Positions 56,398 through 64,000 of a stretch of DNA of 64,000 nt are shown here, piece after piece (position 1 is the stretch's first letter; each line of letters opens with the position of its first letter). Source of the DNA: Betaproteobacteria bacterium (GTDB lineage Bacteria; Pseudomonadota; Gammaproteobacteria; Burkholderiales; SG8-39); NCBI GenBank assembly GCA_016713125.1, contig JADJPT010000013.1, positions 1-64,000 of the forward strand, in the 5' to 3' direction. The position numbers were made by a program, and so were the translations under genes. The notes under the pieces were generated by a model, which worked only from the letters and a program-made list of their open reading frames with translations, searched no databases and was not told the DNA's origin.

Positions 56398-57252
56398 ATG
56401 ACAATCGACAGCGAACGCGTCAGCGTCTACTCGGGCGAGAACCGGGATAGCCTGCCCATCTATCCGCTGGACGTCTTCCAGCCCACCGAGAAGGGCGAGG
56501 CCGAGGTGCGCAGCGCGCAGACGCAATGCTCGGCCGAGGCGCTCGAGCTGCTGGTGCTGATCGACGGCCAGGCCAGCGTCGGCGACCTCGAGCAGCAGTT
56601 GCCGCACATCGAAGCCGGCGCGTTGCGCAAGGTGCTGCGCGAGCTGCTCAGCGAGGGGTTGATACGCCAGAGCACCGTCGCCGAGGAGACCGGCCTGAAC
56701 CTGGACCTCGACGCCTACTTCAGCACCGATGCCGTGCCCGCCCCACCGGCCTCCGGTGCCAGCGCCAGCGCCGATCGCGAGGCCGCCAACGGCAGTCCGG
56801 CGCTCGCGCGCGACGGCTATTACGTCAGCATCGCGCGCCTGCACATCCCCACGCGCAAGCTCGCGCCGGGCGAGCAGCCGGTCGTGCTGCTGATCGACGA
56901 CGACCCCGATTTCTGCGCCCTGGTCTCGCATGCGCTGGGCCGCGCCGGGTTCGTCGTTCGCGTCGCCAGCGATCGCGAGCAGATCCTCGCCGAACTGCGC
57001 AAGTCGCCGCTGCCCGAACTGCTGCTGCTCGACGTCAACCTGCCGGGCACGCACACCAACGGCTTCGAGGTCCTCGAGCGCATGAAGAAGTTTCCGGGCC
57101 TGCGCAACGTGCCGGTCATCATGACCACCGCAGAGGCCACGCGCGCCGCGGTCAAGCGCGGCCTGGTCGAGGGCGCCGACGGCTACATGACCAAACCCTT
57201 CAAGACCGACATTCTGGTCAAGGGCGTGCGCGCGGTTCTCGGACTGGAGTAG
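56398..57252 (+). CDS. Response regulator with C-terminal receiver
   Basis: A 284-residue protein. The N-terminal ~100 residues hold a helical, winged-helix-like segment (SAEALELLVLIDGQASVGDLEQQL), then a flexible Ala/Ser-rich linker (~115-135) and a C-terminal receiver (VVLLIDDDPDFCALVSHALG, phospho-Asp in LLLLDVNLPGTHTNGFEVLERM, Lys in YMTKPFKTD). Output and input order are reversed relative to common regulators. AGGAG precedes the ATG. No kinase is encoded beside it. Confidence 0.82.
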   Translation: MTIDSERVSVYSGENRDSLPIYPLDVFQPTEKGEAEVRSAQTQCSAEALELLVLIDGQASVGDLEQQLPHIEAGALRKVLRELLSEGLIRQSTVAEETGLNLDLDAYFSTDAVPAPPASGASASADREAANGSPALARDGYYVSIARLHIPTRKLAPGEQPVVLLIDDDPDFCALVSHALGRAGFVVRVASDREQILAELRKSPLPELLLLDVNLPGTHTNGFEVLERMKKFPGLRNVPVIMTTAEATRAAVKRGLVEGADGYMTKPFKTDILVKGVRAVLGLE

Positions 57253-57267
57253 GCGCGCCGGACGGCG

Positions 57268-58050
57268 TCAGGATCCGCGCTTCTTCTTTTCCGCGAACTT
57301 CCTGCGCGCCGCCACCGCTTCGTCGCCGTGCGCGGCCAGCGCCAGCTGGTCGCGCGCCATGAACGAGGCGAGGCGGTTCAGCGCATTGGCCGTGACGTTG
57401 ATCGCCTCCTTGCTCATCCTGACCGCCGTCTCCGGCAGGTCGGCAATGCGCGCGGCGAGCCTGAGCGCCTCGGCATAGGCCTGCCCGTCCTCGGCGACGT
57501 AGTCGGCGAGGCCGATCTCGAGCGCCTCGCGGCCCGTGAACCGGTCGCACAACACGATGGCGCGCTTGGCACGGGCCGGGCCCAGCAGGCGCACCAGCCG
57601 CGGCAGCGCGCCCCATGACAGCGGGATTCCCAGCGCGATCTCCGGCAGCTGGAAGTAGGCCGACCTGGCCAGCACGCGAAAATCCGCGCACACGGCGAGC
57701 GCCGTGCCCCCGCCGATGCAATGGCCCTCCACCGCGCAGATGGTCATGGCCGGGATGTCCTCCCAGGCCTGGCACATGCGCTCGCCGATGTACGGGAATG
57801 CGCGCCGCTCGGCGACCCCGGCGGTGGACAGATCCCAGCGCTTGGGGTCCTTGAGGTCGGCGCCGGCGGTGAAGTTGTCGCCGGCCGCGGCGAGGATCAC
57901 CGCACGCACGTCCGGTTCGTCCTGCAGCCGGCGCGCGACCGCGGTCAGCTCGTTCATCAGGTCGATGGACAGCACGTTGCGCACCTCGGGACGGTTGATG
58001 CGCACCGTCCAGATGCCGTCGCTGTCGCCGACCTGCAGTATTTCGCTCAT
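57268..58050 (-). CDS. Enoyl-CoA hydratase/isomerase family protein
   Basis: A 260-residue crotonase. The oxyanion-hole pieces are AAAGDNFTAGADLK and AVEGHCIGGGTALAVCADFRV; the family glutamate position is in FQLPEIALGIPLSWG. The two catalytic glutamates of true hydratases are not both evident, so a different crotonase reaction is possible. It is divergent from the TctC receptor gene. Confidence 0.85.
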   Translation of the reverse strand: MSEILQVGDSDGIWTVRINRPEVRNVLSIDLMNELTAVARRLQDEPDVRAVILAAAGDNFTAGADLKDPKRWDLSTAGVAERRAFPYIGERMCQAWEDIPAMTICAVEGHCIGGGTALAVCADFRVLARSAYFQLPEIALGIPLSWGALPRLVRLLGPARAKRAIVLCDRFTGREALEIGLADYVAEDGQAYAEALRLAARIADLPETAVRMSKEAINVTANALNRLASFMARDQLALAAHGDEAVAARRKFAEKKKRGS

Positions 58051-58197
58051 GCCCGTCCTCCTTGACCTGGTGGCGAACGCCACCTTAACCCCGGCGCGCG
58101 CATTCGCACAGGCGGAGAATCGAATTTGCATCTGTTCGCCGCGCCCGGCTTGGGATAGCGTGCAGGCGCCGGACACCATAAAAGAACAGGAGGAGAC

Positions 58198-59190
58198 ATG
58201 AACGAGATTCGCCGTACGCGCCCGTCCCTGCTGCGCCATGCCCTGCTCGCGCTGCTCGCGCTGCAGGCCTTTTGTGCTGCAGCGCAACCTGCGGCCTGGC
58301 CGTCCAAGCCGCTGCGCTTCGTGGTCGGCTACCAGCCCGGCGGCGGCACCGACCTCACCGCGCGCCTGGTGGCCGACCGGCTGACGCCGGCGCTCGGCCA
58401 GCCCGTGGTGGTCGAGAACCGCCCCGGCGCCGGCAGCAACATCGCCGGCGAACTGGTGGCGAAATCCGCCGCCGACGGCTACACCCTGTTCATCTCGGCC
58501 GGCGCGATGTCGACCAATCCCAGCCTGTACCCGAACATGCCCTTCGACCCGGTCAAGGATTTCGCGCCGGTGATTGGCCTGTCGCTGCTGCCCAACGTCA
58601 TCGTGGTGAGCGCCGCGCTGCCGGTGCGCAACATCCAGGAGCTGATCGCGCATGCCAAGGCGCATCCGGACAAGACCGCCTGCGCGTCCTCGAGCATGGG
58701 CAGCACCGGGCACCTGTCCTGCGAGCTGTTCAACCTGCAGGCCGGCACGCGCATCCTGCACGTGCCCTACAAGGGCAGCTCGGGCGCGGTGGCCGCGGTG
58801 CTGGCCAACCAGGTGCCGGTCCTGTTCGACCAGATCCCCGCGCCGCTGCCGCATATCCGCAGCGGACGCATGCGCGCCATCGCGCTGACCGGACCGACGC
58901 GCAACCCCAACCTGCCCGATGTGCCGACCACCGACGAATCGGGGATGCCCGGCTTCCACGCCAACACCTGGGTGGCGATGTTCGCGCCGGCCGGCACGCC
59001 GCCGGCCGTGGTGGCGCGCCTGAACGCGGAAGCCGATCGCATCCTGAAGACGACCGAGGTGCAGCAGCAGCTGAACGCCATGGGCATGGAGGCGATCGGC
59101 GGTCCACCCGAGCGCCTGGCACAGATCCTCGCCAGCGACACCGCCAAGTGGGCGCGCGTGATCAAAGCGGCGAACGTGAAGCTGCAGTGA
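58198..59190 (+). CDS. TctC/Bug-type periplasmic solute-binding protein
   Basis: A 330-residue receptor with an N-terminal signal peptide (LLRHALLALLALQAFCAAAQ) and the Bug hallmarks WPSKPLRFVVGYQPGGGTDLTARLV, VVENRPGAGSNIAGELVAKSAADGYTL and VPYKGSSGAVAAVLANQVPVLFD. These bind carboxylates or amides for TctAB permeases or signalling; no TctAB genes are present here. AGGAGGAG precedes the ATG. An IclR regulator follows 7 bp later, so the pair is cotranscribed. Confidence 0.92.
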   Translation: MNEIRRTRPSLLRHALLALLALQAFCAAAQPAAWPSKPLRFVVGYQPGGGTDLTARLVADRLTPALGQPVVVENRPGAGSNIAGELVAKSAADGYTLFISAGAMSTNPSLYPNMPFDPVKDFAPVIGLSLLPNVIVVSAALPVRNIQELIAHAKAHPDKTACASSSMGSTGHLSCELFNLQAGTRILHVPYKGSSGAVAAVLANQVPVLFDQIPAPLPHIRSGRMRAIALTGPTRNPNLPDVPTTDESGMPGFHANTWVAMFAPAGTPPAVVARLNAEADRILKTTEVQQQLNAMGMEAIGGPPERLAQILASDTAKWARVIKAANVKLQ

Positions 59191-59197
59191 CGCCGCG

Positions 59198-60004
59198 GTG
59201 AAGACCAAGCGCAGCCCGGCCGAGGAGCGCGACACCGACCGCCAGTTCGCCACCACGCTGTCGCGCGGGCTGCAGGTGCTGGCCGGCTTCACGGCCGCCG
59301 AGCCCATCCTCACCAACAAGGACATCGCCGAGCGCACCGGGCTGCCGCGGCCGACCGTCTCGCGCCTGACCTACACGCTGACGCGCATGGGCTACCTGCA
59401 GCACCACCCGCACCTGGGCAAGTACGGCAAGTACGAACTGGGTTCGGCGGTGCTGTCGCTCGCCTATCCGCTGCTCGCCAACCTCAGCGTGCGCCAGGTC
59501 GCGCGCCTGCCCATGAAGGAGCTCGCCGACTACGCGCGCGGCTGGGTGTCGCTGGGCATCCGCGAGCGCCTCAGCATGGTGTACATCGAAACGGCGCGCT
59601 CGCACGGCCTGCGCAACTTCAAGCGCGACATCGGCCAGACGTTTCCGATCGCCAACTCGGCCATGGGCCGCGCCTACCTCGCGGCGCTGCCGGCGCGCGA
59701 GCGCGAGGCCATGATCAACCAGCTGCAGGTGAAGACGCCCGAGCTGTGGAACGCCTACTCGGCGCAGGTCGAGCGCAGCCTGCAGGACTACATCGAACGC
59801 GGTTTCTGCCTCGGCCAGGGCGACTACGACCCCAACACGCACACGGTCGCGGTGCCGATGCGCCGCCCGGGGCTCAACCAGGTGATGGTGTTCAACTGCG
59901 CGGTGCGCGTGGAGAACCTCGCCCCCGGCGCGCTCGAAGCCGACCTCGGTCCGCGCCTGGCGCAGATGGTGCGCTCCATCGAGGGCGCGCTGGACATGGG
60001 TTAG
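59198..60004 (+). CDS. IclR-family transcriptional regulator
   Basis: A 268-residue regulator with an N-terminal winged helix (FATTLSRGLQVLAGFTAAEPILTNKDIAERTGLPRPTVSRLTYTL) and a C-terminal effector domain (YIETARSHGLRNFKRDIGQTFPIANSAMGRAYLAAL). It starts from GTG 59198, 7 bp after the TctC gene. The likely targets are the receptor gene and the convergent CoA-transferase/glutaredoxin/GrdB-like operon. Confidence 0.9.
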   Translation: MKTKRSPAEERDTDRQFATTLSRGLQVLAGFTAAEPILTNKDIAERTGLPRPTVSRLTYTLTRMGYLQHHPHLGKYGKYELGSAVLSLAYPLLANLSVRQVARLPMKELADYARGWVSLGIRERLSMVYIETARSHGLRNFKRDIGQTFPIANSAMGRAYLAALPAREREAMINQLQVKTPELWNAYSAQVERSLQDYIERGFCLGQGDYDPNTHTVAVPMRRPGLNQVMVFNCAVRVENLAPGALEADLGPRLAQMVRSIEGALDMG

Positions 60005-60050
60005 GGGCGCGGGGGCGCCCGGGTGCGACCCGGGCGGAAGCCTCCCGGAC

Positions 60051-61248
60051 TCAGGCCGCCCTGGCCGCCCCGCTCGCCAGCATCGCCTCGATCGCCTCTT
60101 CGCCCAGCCCGGCCTCGCGCAGCACCTCGCGCGTGTGCTGGCCCAGCGACGGCGCATGGCTGCGGTACTCCGGCGCGGACTCCGACCACTCGGAGGGCAC
60201 GGCCATGGTGCGGATGCGGCCCTCGGTCGGGTGCTCGCGCTCGGTGAAGTAGCCGATCGCCGCCAGGTGCGGGTCGGCGAGGATGTCCTCGAGGTCGTTC
60301 ATGCGCTGCGCCGGGATGTCGGCGCGCTCGAAGGCCTCGAGCCATTCGGCGGTCGAGCGCCCGGCGATCTCCTCGCTGAGCAGCGCGTTGGTCGCGGCGT
60401 AGTTCTTGCTGCGCGCCGCGGCGTTCGCATAACGCGCGTCGTCCATCAGCGCGGGCTTGCCGATCAGCTCGAAGAACGCCCGCCATTGCTTGTCGTTGTA
60501 GATCAGGATGCAGACGTGGCCGTCGCTGGTGCGGAACGGCCGGCGATCCGGATCGAGGATGCGCGCATACCCCGGTCCGTCGACGCGCGGGCTCGAATCC
60601 GGCCCCGGCCAGGTGCTCGCCCATCACCAGCGGCAGCATGTGCTCGAACATCGGGATGTCGATGCGCTGCCCGCGGCCCGATTTCTCGCGGAAGTACAGG
60701 GCCGCGTTCACCGCGCTGGCGATCTGCAGGCCGACCGCACGGTCCACCAGGTTGATCGGCGCGTAGTGCGGCTCCTCGGCGCCCTGCACCTGGAACAGGC
60801 TGGGCAGTCCGATCGCCCCCTGGATCAGGTCCTCGTAGGCCGGCTTGGCCGCGTACGGTCCGCGCTGGCTGTAGCCGAAGGCGCCCACGTAGATGATGCG
60901 CGGATTGACGGCGCTCAGTTCCTCGTACGACAGGCGCAGGCGCGCCATGGCCTGCGGACGGATGTTGTAGACCAGCACGTCGGACTCGCGCGCCAGCGCC
61001 AGCACCGCATCGCGCGCCTCGGCGCGCTTCAGGTCGAGCACCACCGAGCGCTTGTTGCGGTTCACGCTCATGAACATGTGGCCCATGCCGCGATTGCGGT
61101 AGGGCCACAGTTGCCGGGTCACGTCGCCCTCCGGCGGCTCGACCTTGATCACGTCGGCACCCAGGTCGGCGAGGATCTGCGTCGAGAACGGCCCCATCAG
61201 CACGGTCGACAGGTCGAGGACGCGCACGCCCTGCAGCGGACCGCTCAT
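60051..61248 (-). CDS. CaiB/BaiF-family CoA-transferase (one apparent frame error)
   Basis: A class III CoA-transferase. The N-terminal motif is VRVLDLSTVLMGPFSTQILADLGADVIKVEPPEGD; the active-site region is GAFGYSQRGPYAAKPAYEDLIQG. The frame changes near 60600, joining GEHLAGA to SSPRVDGPGYARILDPDRRPF; removing one base restores ~398 residues. It is the last gene of a three-gene minus-strand operon after the GrdB-like and glutaredoxin genes (10 bp gap). Confidence 0.87.
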
Positions 61249-61258
61249 CGGCGAACCC

Positions 61259-61498
61259 TCATGCCAGGCCGAGGATGCCCGCCAGCTGATCCGGCGTGAG
61301 TTGCGCGCCGGAATAGTACTTGCCGTCGACCTCGAGAACAGGCGAGGAGCGGATGCCGAGGTCCTCGATCTTCTCGGCGGCCTCCTCGTCCATCATCAGG
61401 TCCTTCGCTTCGAAGGGCACGCCCTGCGCCTTCAGGTACTGCTTGAGCCGCTCGCAGGGCGCGCACAGCGGCGTGGAGTACACGGTCACCTGTGCCAT
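61259..61498 (-). CDS. Glutaredoxin-like protein
   Basis: A 79-residue thioredoxin-fold protein. The redox motif is CAPC (C12-x-x-C15) in TVYSTPLCAPCERLKQYL, the cis-Pro is in IRSSPVLEVDG, and the C-terminal part GAQLTPDQLAGIL is the usual GSH-site helix. It is one base after the GrdB-like stop and 10 bp before the CoA-transferase, so it is likely made together with the GrdB-like reductase as its electron donor. This partnership is an inference from gene order. Confidence 0.88.
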   Translation of the reverse strand: MAQVTVYSTPLCAPCERLKQYLKAQGVPFEAKDLMMDEEAAEKIEDLGIRSSPVLEVDGKYYSGAQLTPDQLAGILGLA

Positions 61499-61499
61499 C

Positions 61500-62384
61500 T
61501 CAGACCTTGCCTTCGGCCTTGAGCTTCTTGTACAGCTCCTTCTTCCTCAGCCAGTCCTGCTCGACCTCGCCGGTCTTCCACGGCTGCTCGGGCGTGAACA
61601 CCAGGTCCTTCCAGGCTTCGCCCTGGCTCCAGCGGAACGGCGTCTGGATGGTGGTGCGCGGCACGAACGCGTTCTCCAGCAGCTTGAAGCCCATCTCGAG
61701 GATGGCGCGCTGCTGTTCCGGGTTGTGCGGCTCGCCGCAGGGGTTGCCGAGCGGGAAGTCGGTGTGCACCACGCGCGCCAGGCCGACGTGCTCGACGATG
61801 TCGCGTGCGGCGGCCAGCACCACGGTCGGGATGCCGTTGGCTTCGAGGTGGCGTGCCACCAGGCTGATGGTCTGGTGGCAGACCGGGCAGACCGGCACCA
61901 GCACGGCCACGTCGGCGCCGTCCTCGCGGCAGCGCTCGAGCACCGCCGGCGCGTCGCGCTCGCGCGTGCGGCGCTGGCTGTAGGCATTGAACACGCCGTG
62001 GAAGCGCGCCGTCAGGCCGCCGATGCGGCCCGCGGCCACCGCCTCGTGCAGGCGCGTGGTCGGGAAGAAGGCATCCACGTCCTCCAGCGTCGTCGCCGCC
62101 TGGTCGAAGCTGCGCGAGGGGCTGTACAGCTGCGAGGCCGGCAGATCGGAGGGAATCGTGTAGGTGCCGCCGACGATGCCCATCTGGGTTTCGTTCTCGA
62201 CATGCTCGCCGCCCTTGATCGAGATCTCGCTGGTCGACACCAGGGTCACGCGGCACTGCGACAGCGGCTTGGTCAGCGGCGTGAACGGCACCTCCTCGTA
62301 GTGCGCCCACTGGTAGGGCTTGTCGTAGCCCTGCGAGAGGTAATAGTCGCGCGTCTTGTCGATATAGCGTACGTGGCTGGCCAT
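61500..62384 (-). CDS. GrdB/PrdB-like (glycine/betaine/proline reductase B family) protein, Cys variant
   Basis: A 294-residue protein of the GRDB superfamily, related to selenoprotein B of glycine, betaine and proline reductases. It lacks any selenocysteine codon: the redox-active site is C166-P-V-C169 in VLVPVCPVCHQTISLVARHL. Other conserved parts are ISIKGGEHVENETQMGIVGG and HTDFPLGNPCGEPHNPEQQ. ATG 62384 is decided by a strong AGGAGGA 7 bp upstream. Reductive cleavage of a C-N or similar bond is the family theme; the substrate here is unknown. It heads an operon with glutaredoxin and CaiB. Confidence 0.78.
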   Translation of the reverse strand: MASHVRYIDKTRDYYLSQGYDKPYQWAHYEEVPFTPLTKPLSQCRVTLVSTSEISIKGGEHVENETQMGIVGGTYTIPSDLPASQLYSPSRSFDQAATTLEDVDAFFPTTRLHEAVAAGRIGGLTARFHGVFNAYSQRRTRERDAPAVLERCREDGADVAVLVPVCPVCHQTISLVARHLEANGIPTVVLAAARDIVEHVGLARVVHTDFPLGNPCGEPHNPEQQRAILEMGFKLLENAFVPRTTIQTPFRWSQGEAWKDLVFTPEQPWKTGEVEQDWLRKKELYKKLKAEGKV

Positions 62385-62589
62385 GCGAACTCCTCCTGAA
62401 GGAATGCGGTGATCATCGATATCCGCTCCCCGCGGTGTCAAGGAATCACCAATAGCGTTCGCGGAATGAAACTCACATTCGGCTATCGCACCGCAGCATA
62501 ATGCATTTAGATTTCAATCTGCGAAAGTTAAGCGCCTGATCCGCCGCCAGCCGTTGCGGAGCCGCGCCGGCATGCCGAATACTCGCCGC

Positions 62590-64000
62590 ATGCAAGCGCC
62601 CGTCCCCACGCTGGAAGTGCCCGAACTGCTCGCCCTGCGCAGCGTCGCGGAGCGTGAGCGCACGGAACTCGCGCTGTTCGACGTGCGCGAAGCCGGCGAA
62701 GCGCATCGCGGCCACCTGTACGGCGCCAGCTTCCTGCCGCGCCGGCAGATCGAGCTGCGCATCGCCGAGCTGGTGCCGCGTCGCGACACCGACATCGTGG
62801 TCTACGACGGCGGCGAAGGCGACACGCGCGCCGCGCGCGCCGCACAGACCCTGATCGCGCTGGGCTACACCAAGGTGCGCGCGCTGGCCGGCGGCCTGCG
62901 TGCCTGGCGCGACGCCGGACAGACGCCGGCCGAGGGCAGCAACGTGCCGAGCAAGCTGTTCGGCGAAGAGGTCCACGAAACCGAGCAGGTGCCGCGCCTG
63001 CCGGCGCAGGAACTCAGGCGCTGGCAGGACGCGGCGCGCCCGCACCTGGTGCTCGACATCCGCTCCCCCGAGGAATACGCCCGCTCGCGCATCCCCGGCG
63101 CGCGCGGCGCGTTCGGCACCGAACTGGCGCTGCTGGCCGCCGACCTGCGCGCCGCCGGCAAGCCGGTGCTGGTGCACTGCTCGGGCCGCACGCGCAGCAT
63201 CATCGCCTGCGCCACGCTGCGCGCGCTGGGCGTGGCCGAGGCCTACGCGCTGGAGAACGGCACCATGGGCTGGCAACTGGCCGGCTACGAACTCGAACGC
63301 GACGCCGGCGCTGGCGTGCTCGCGCCCACTGCCGGGAGCGCCGCCGCCGGCGAAGCCGGGGCGCGCAGCCTGGCGCTGTCCGCGGGCGCGCAGGCGCTGC
63401 CGCGCGCGCAGTTCGAAACCTGGATGCGGGAGCGCGCCGCGGGGCGCGCCAACGTCTATCCGATCGACGTGCGCCAGCTCGACCGCTACACCGCCGGCCA
63501 CATCGCCGGCACGCTGGCGGTGCCCGGCGGCCTGGCCATACAGCGCGCCGACGAGTTCGTGCCGATGCGCGCTGCGCGCGTGGTGTTCATCGATGACGGC
63601 GAGGCGCGCGCCTGGCTGGCCGCCTGGTGGTATCGCCGGATGGGCTTTGCACAGGTCTACGTCCTCGAAGGCGGGCTGACCGCCTGGACGCAGGCCGGCG
63701 GCACGCTGGAAACCGGTCGCGGGCGCAGCAGGCCGGCGGGCTGGGCCGCGGCACAGGGCCTCGCGCGCACCATCGCGCCGGCCGAGCTGCACGCCCTGGG
63801 CGCGCAGGCGCTGAACGTGAACGTCGACACCAGCCGGCAGTACGCGCAGGCGCGGCTGCCCGGTTCGCAGTGGATACGCTACGGCGACCTCGAGGAACGC
63901 GTCGCCGCCATGGCCGCCGCCGACCGCGGCCGCCTGGTGCTCAGTTGCCGCGACGGCACGCTGTCCATGCTGGCCGCCGCCAATCTGGCGCGCGAGGGAC
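62590..64000 (+). CDS. Tandem rhodanese-domain sulfurtransferase (3' end outside the window)
   Basis: Open from ATG 62590 (MQAPVPTLEVPELLALRSV) through the window end without a stop, at least 470 residues. Four rhodanese-like domains are visible, and catalytic cysteines occur in only two: domain 2 PVLVHCSGRTRSIIA and domain 4 RLVLSCRDGTLSMLAA. Domains 1 and 3 have Asp instead (YDGGEGDTRAARAA, FIDDGEARAWLAAW). It is divergent from the GrdB-like gene; the 205-bp gap has no other gene and only weak promoter candidates. Role not known; sulfur transfer is the family theme. Confidence 0.85.
   Translation, partial: MQAPVPTLEVPELLALRSVAERERTELALFDVREAGEAHRGHLYGASFLPRRQIELRIAELVPRRDTDIVVYDGGEGDTRAARAAQTLIALGYTKVRALAGGLRAWRDAGQTPAEGSNVPSKLFGEEVHETEQVPRLPAQELRRWQDAARPHLVLDIRSPEEYARSRIPGARGAFGTELALLAADLRAAGKPVLVHCSGRTRSIIACATLRALGVAEAYALENGTMGWQLAGYELERDAGAGVLAPTAGSAAAGEAGARSLALSAGAQALPRAQFETWMRERAAGRANVYPIDVRQLDRYTAGHIAGTLAVPGGLAIQRADEFVPMRAARVVFIDDGEARAWLAAWWYRRMGFAQVYVLEGGLTAWTQAGGTLETGRGRSRPAGWAAAQGLARTIAPAELHALGAQALNVNVDTSRQYAQARLPGSQWIRYGDLEERVAAMAAADRGRLVLSCRDGTLSMLAAANLAREG

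Noticed and set aside
61885..61900. Selenocysteine in the GrdB-like protein
   Set aside because: The motif has ordinary cysteine codons (CPVC) and no in-frame TGA; no SECIS-like structure need be invoked.
62464..62480. Inverted repeat GAATG-aaactca-CATTC as an operator between the GrdB-like and rhodanese genes
   Set aside because: The 5-bp arms are short enough to occur by chance and no repeat or adjacent promoter supports a site.

Overview
The window is about 64 kb of uniformly GC-rich, gene-dense bacterial chromosome. The gene set points to a betaproteobacterium, most likely Burkholderiales: a TctC/Bug periplasmic receptor, several CaiB/BaiF CoA-transferases, DUF2189, DUF486 and DUF2889 proteins, a queA-tgt-yajC-secD-secF run, a pcnB-folK-dNK-panB-panC run, and hda next to a PerM-type permease. 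I see no phage, insertion sequence, CRISPR array or rRNA.

Layout. 1-3.8 kb: metG (5' end outside the window) and a SulP transporter. 3.9-9.4 kb: a pilin-like small protein, then a divergent locus with the three subunits of an AllFGH-type oxamate carbamoyltransferase (fdrA, ylbE, ylbF) and a carbamate kinase. 9.4-22 kb: housekeeping genes (dnaE, a DMT permease, purM, perM, hda, a HAD phosphatase, pcnB, folK, a deoxynucleoside kinase, panBC). 22-25.4 kb: a gamma-glutamyltransferase-family enzyme and a flavoprotein. 25.6-31 kb: a complete DSF (diffusible signal factor) quorum-sensing locus, rpfF facing rpfG-rpfC, with a heme-oxygenase-like di-iron protein as third gene of the rpfGC operon. 31-37 kb: tRNA-Leu(CAA), queA, tgt, yajC, secD, secF. 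37-48.5 kb: a membrane-bound spermidine-synthase-like protein, purB, a GST, mnmA, a Nudix enzyme, an aminotransferase, a MacAB/LolD-type ABC exporter and CorA. 48.5-64 kb: accessory catabolism (CoA-transferases, omega-aminotransferase, acyl-CoA ligase, crotonase, TctC receptor, IclR regulator, a GrdB-like reductase with its own glutaredoxin) plus CHAD, DUF2889, an XRE regulator, a response regulator and a rhodanese-repeat protein cut by the window end.

Two features cut across the map. A 71-bp intergenic repeat of three small hairpins occupies three convergent gene junctions, and a diverged fourth copy lies upstream of an XRE gene. The assembly itself carries many single-base indels in essential genes, mostly in G/C runs, and a stretch of the mnmA gene has been overwritten by what is nearly the Illumina P5 adapter. 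Genes described as frameshifted should therefore be read as intact genes with consensus errors unless resequencing shows otherwise.

The most promising biology is the DSF locus with its di-iron oxidase. Next are the GrdB-like/glutaredoxin/CoA-transferase operon and the 71-bp repeat family.
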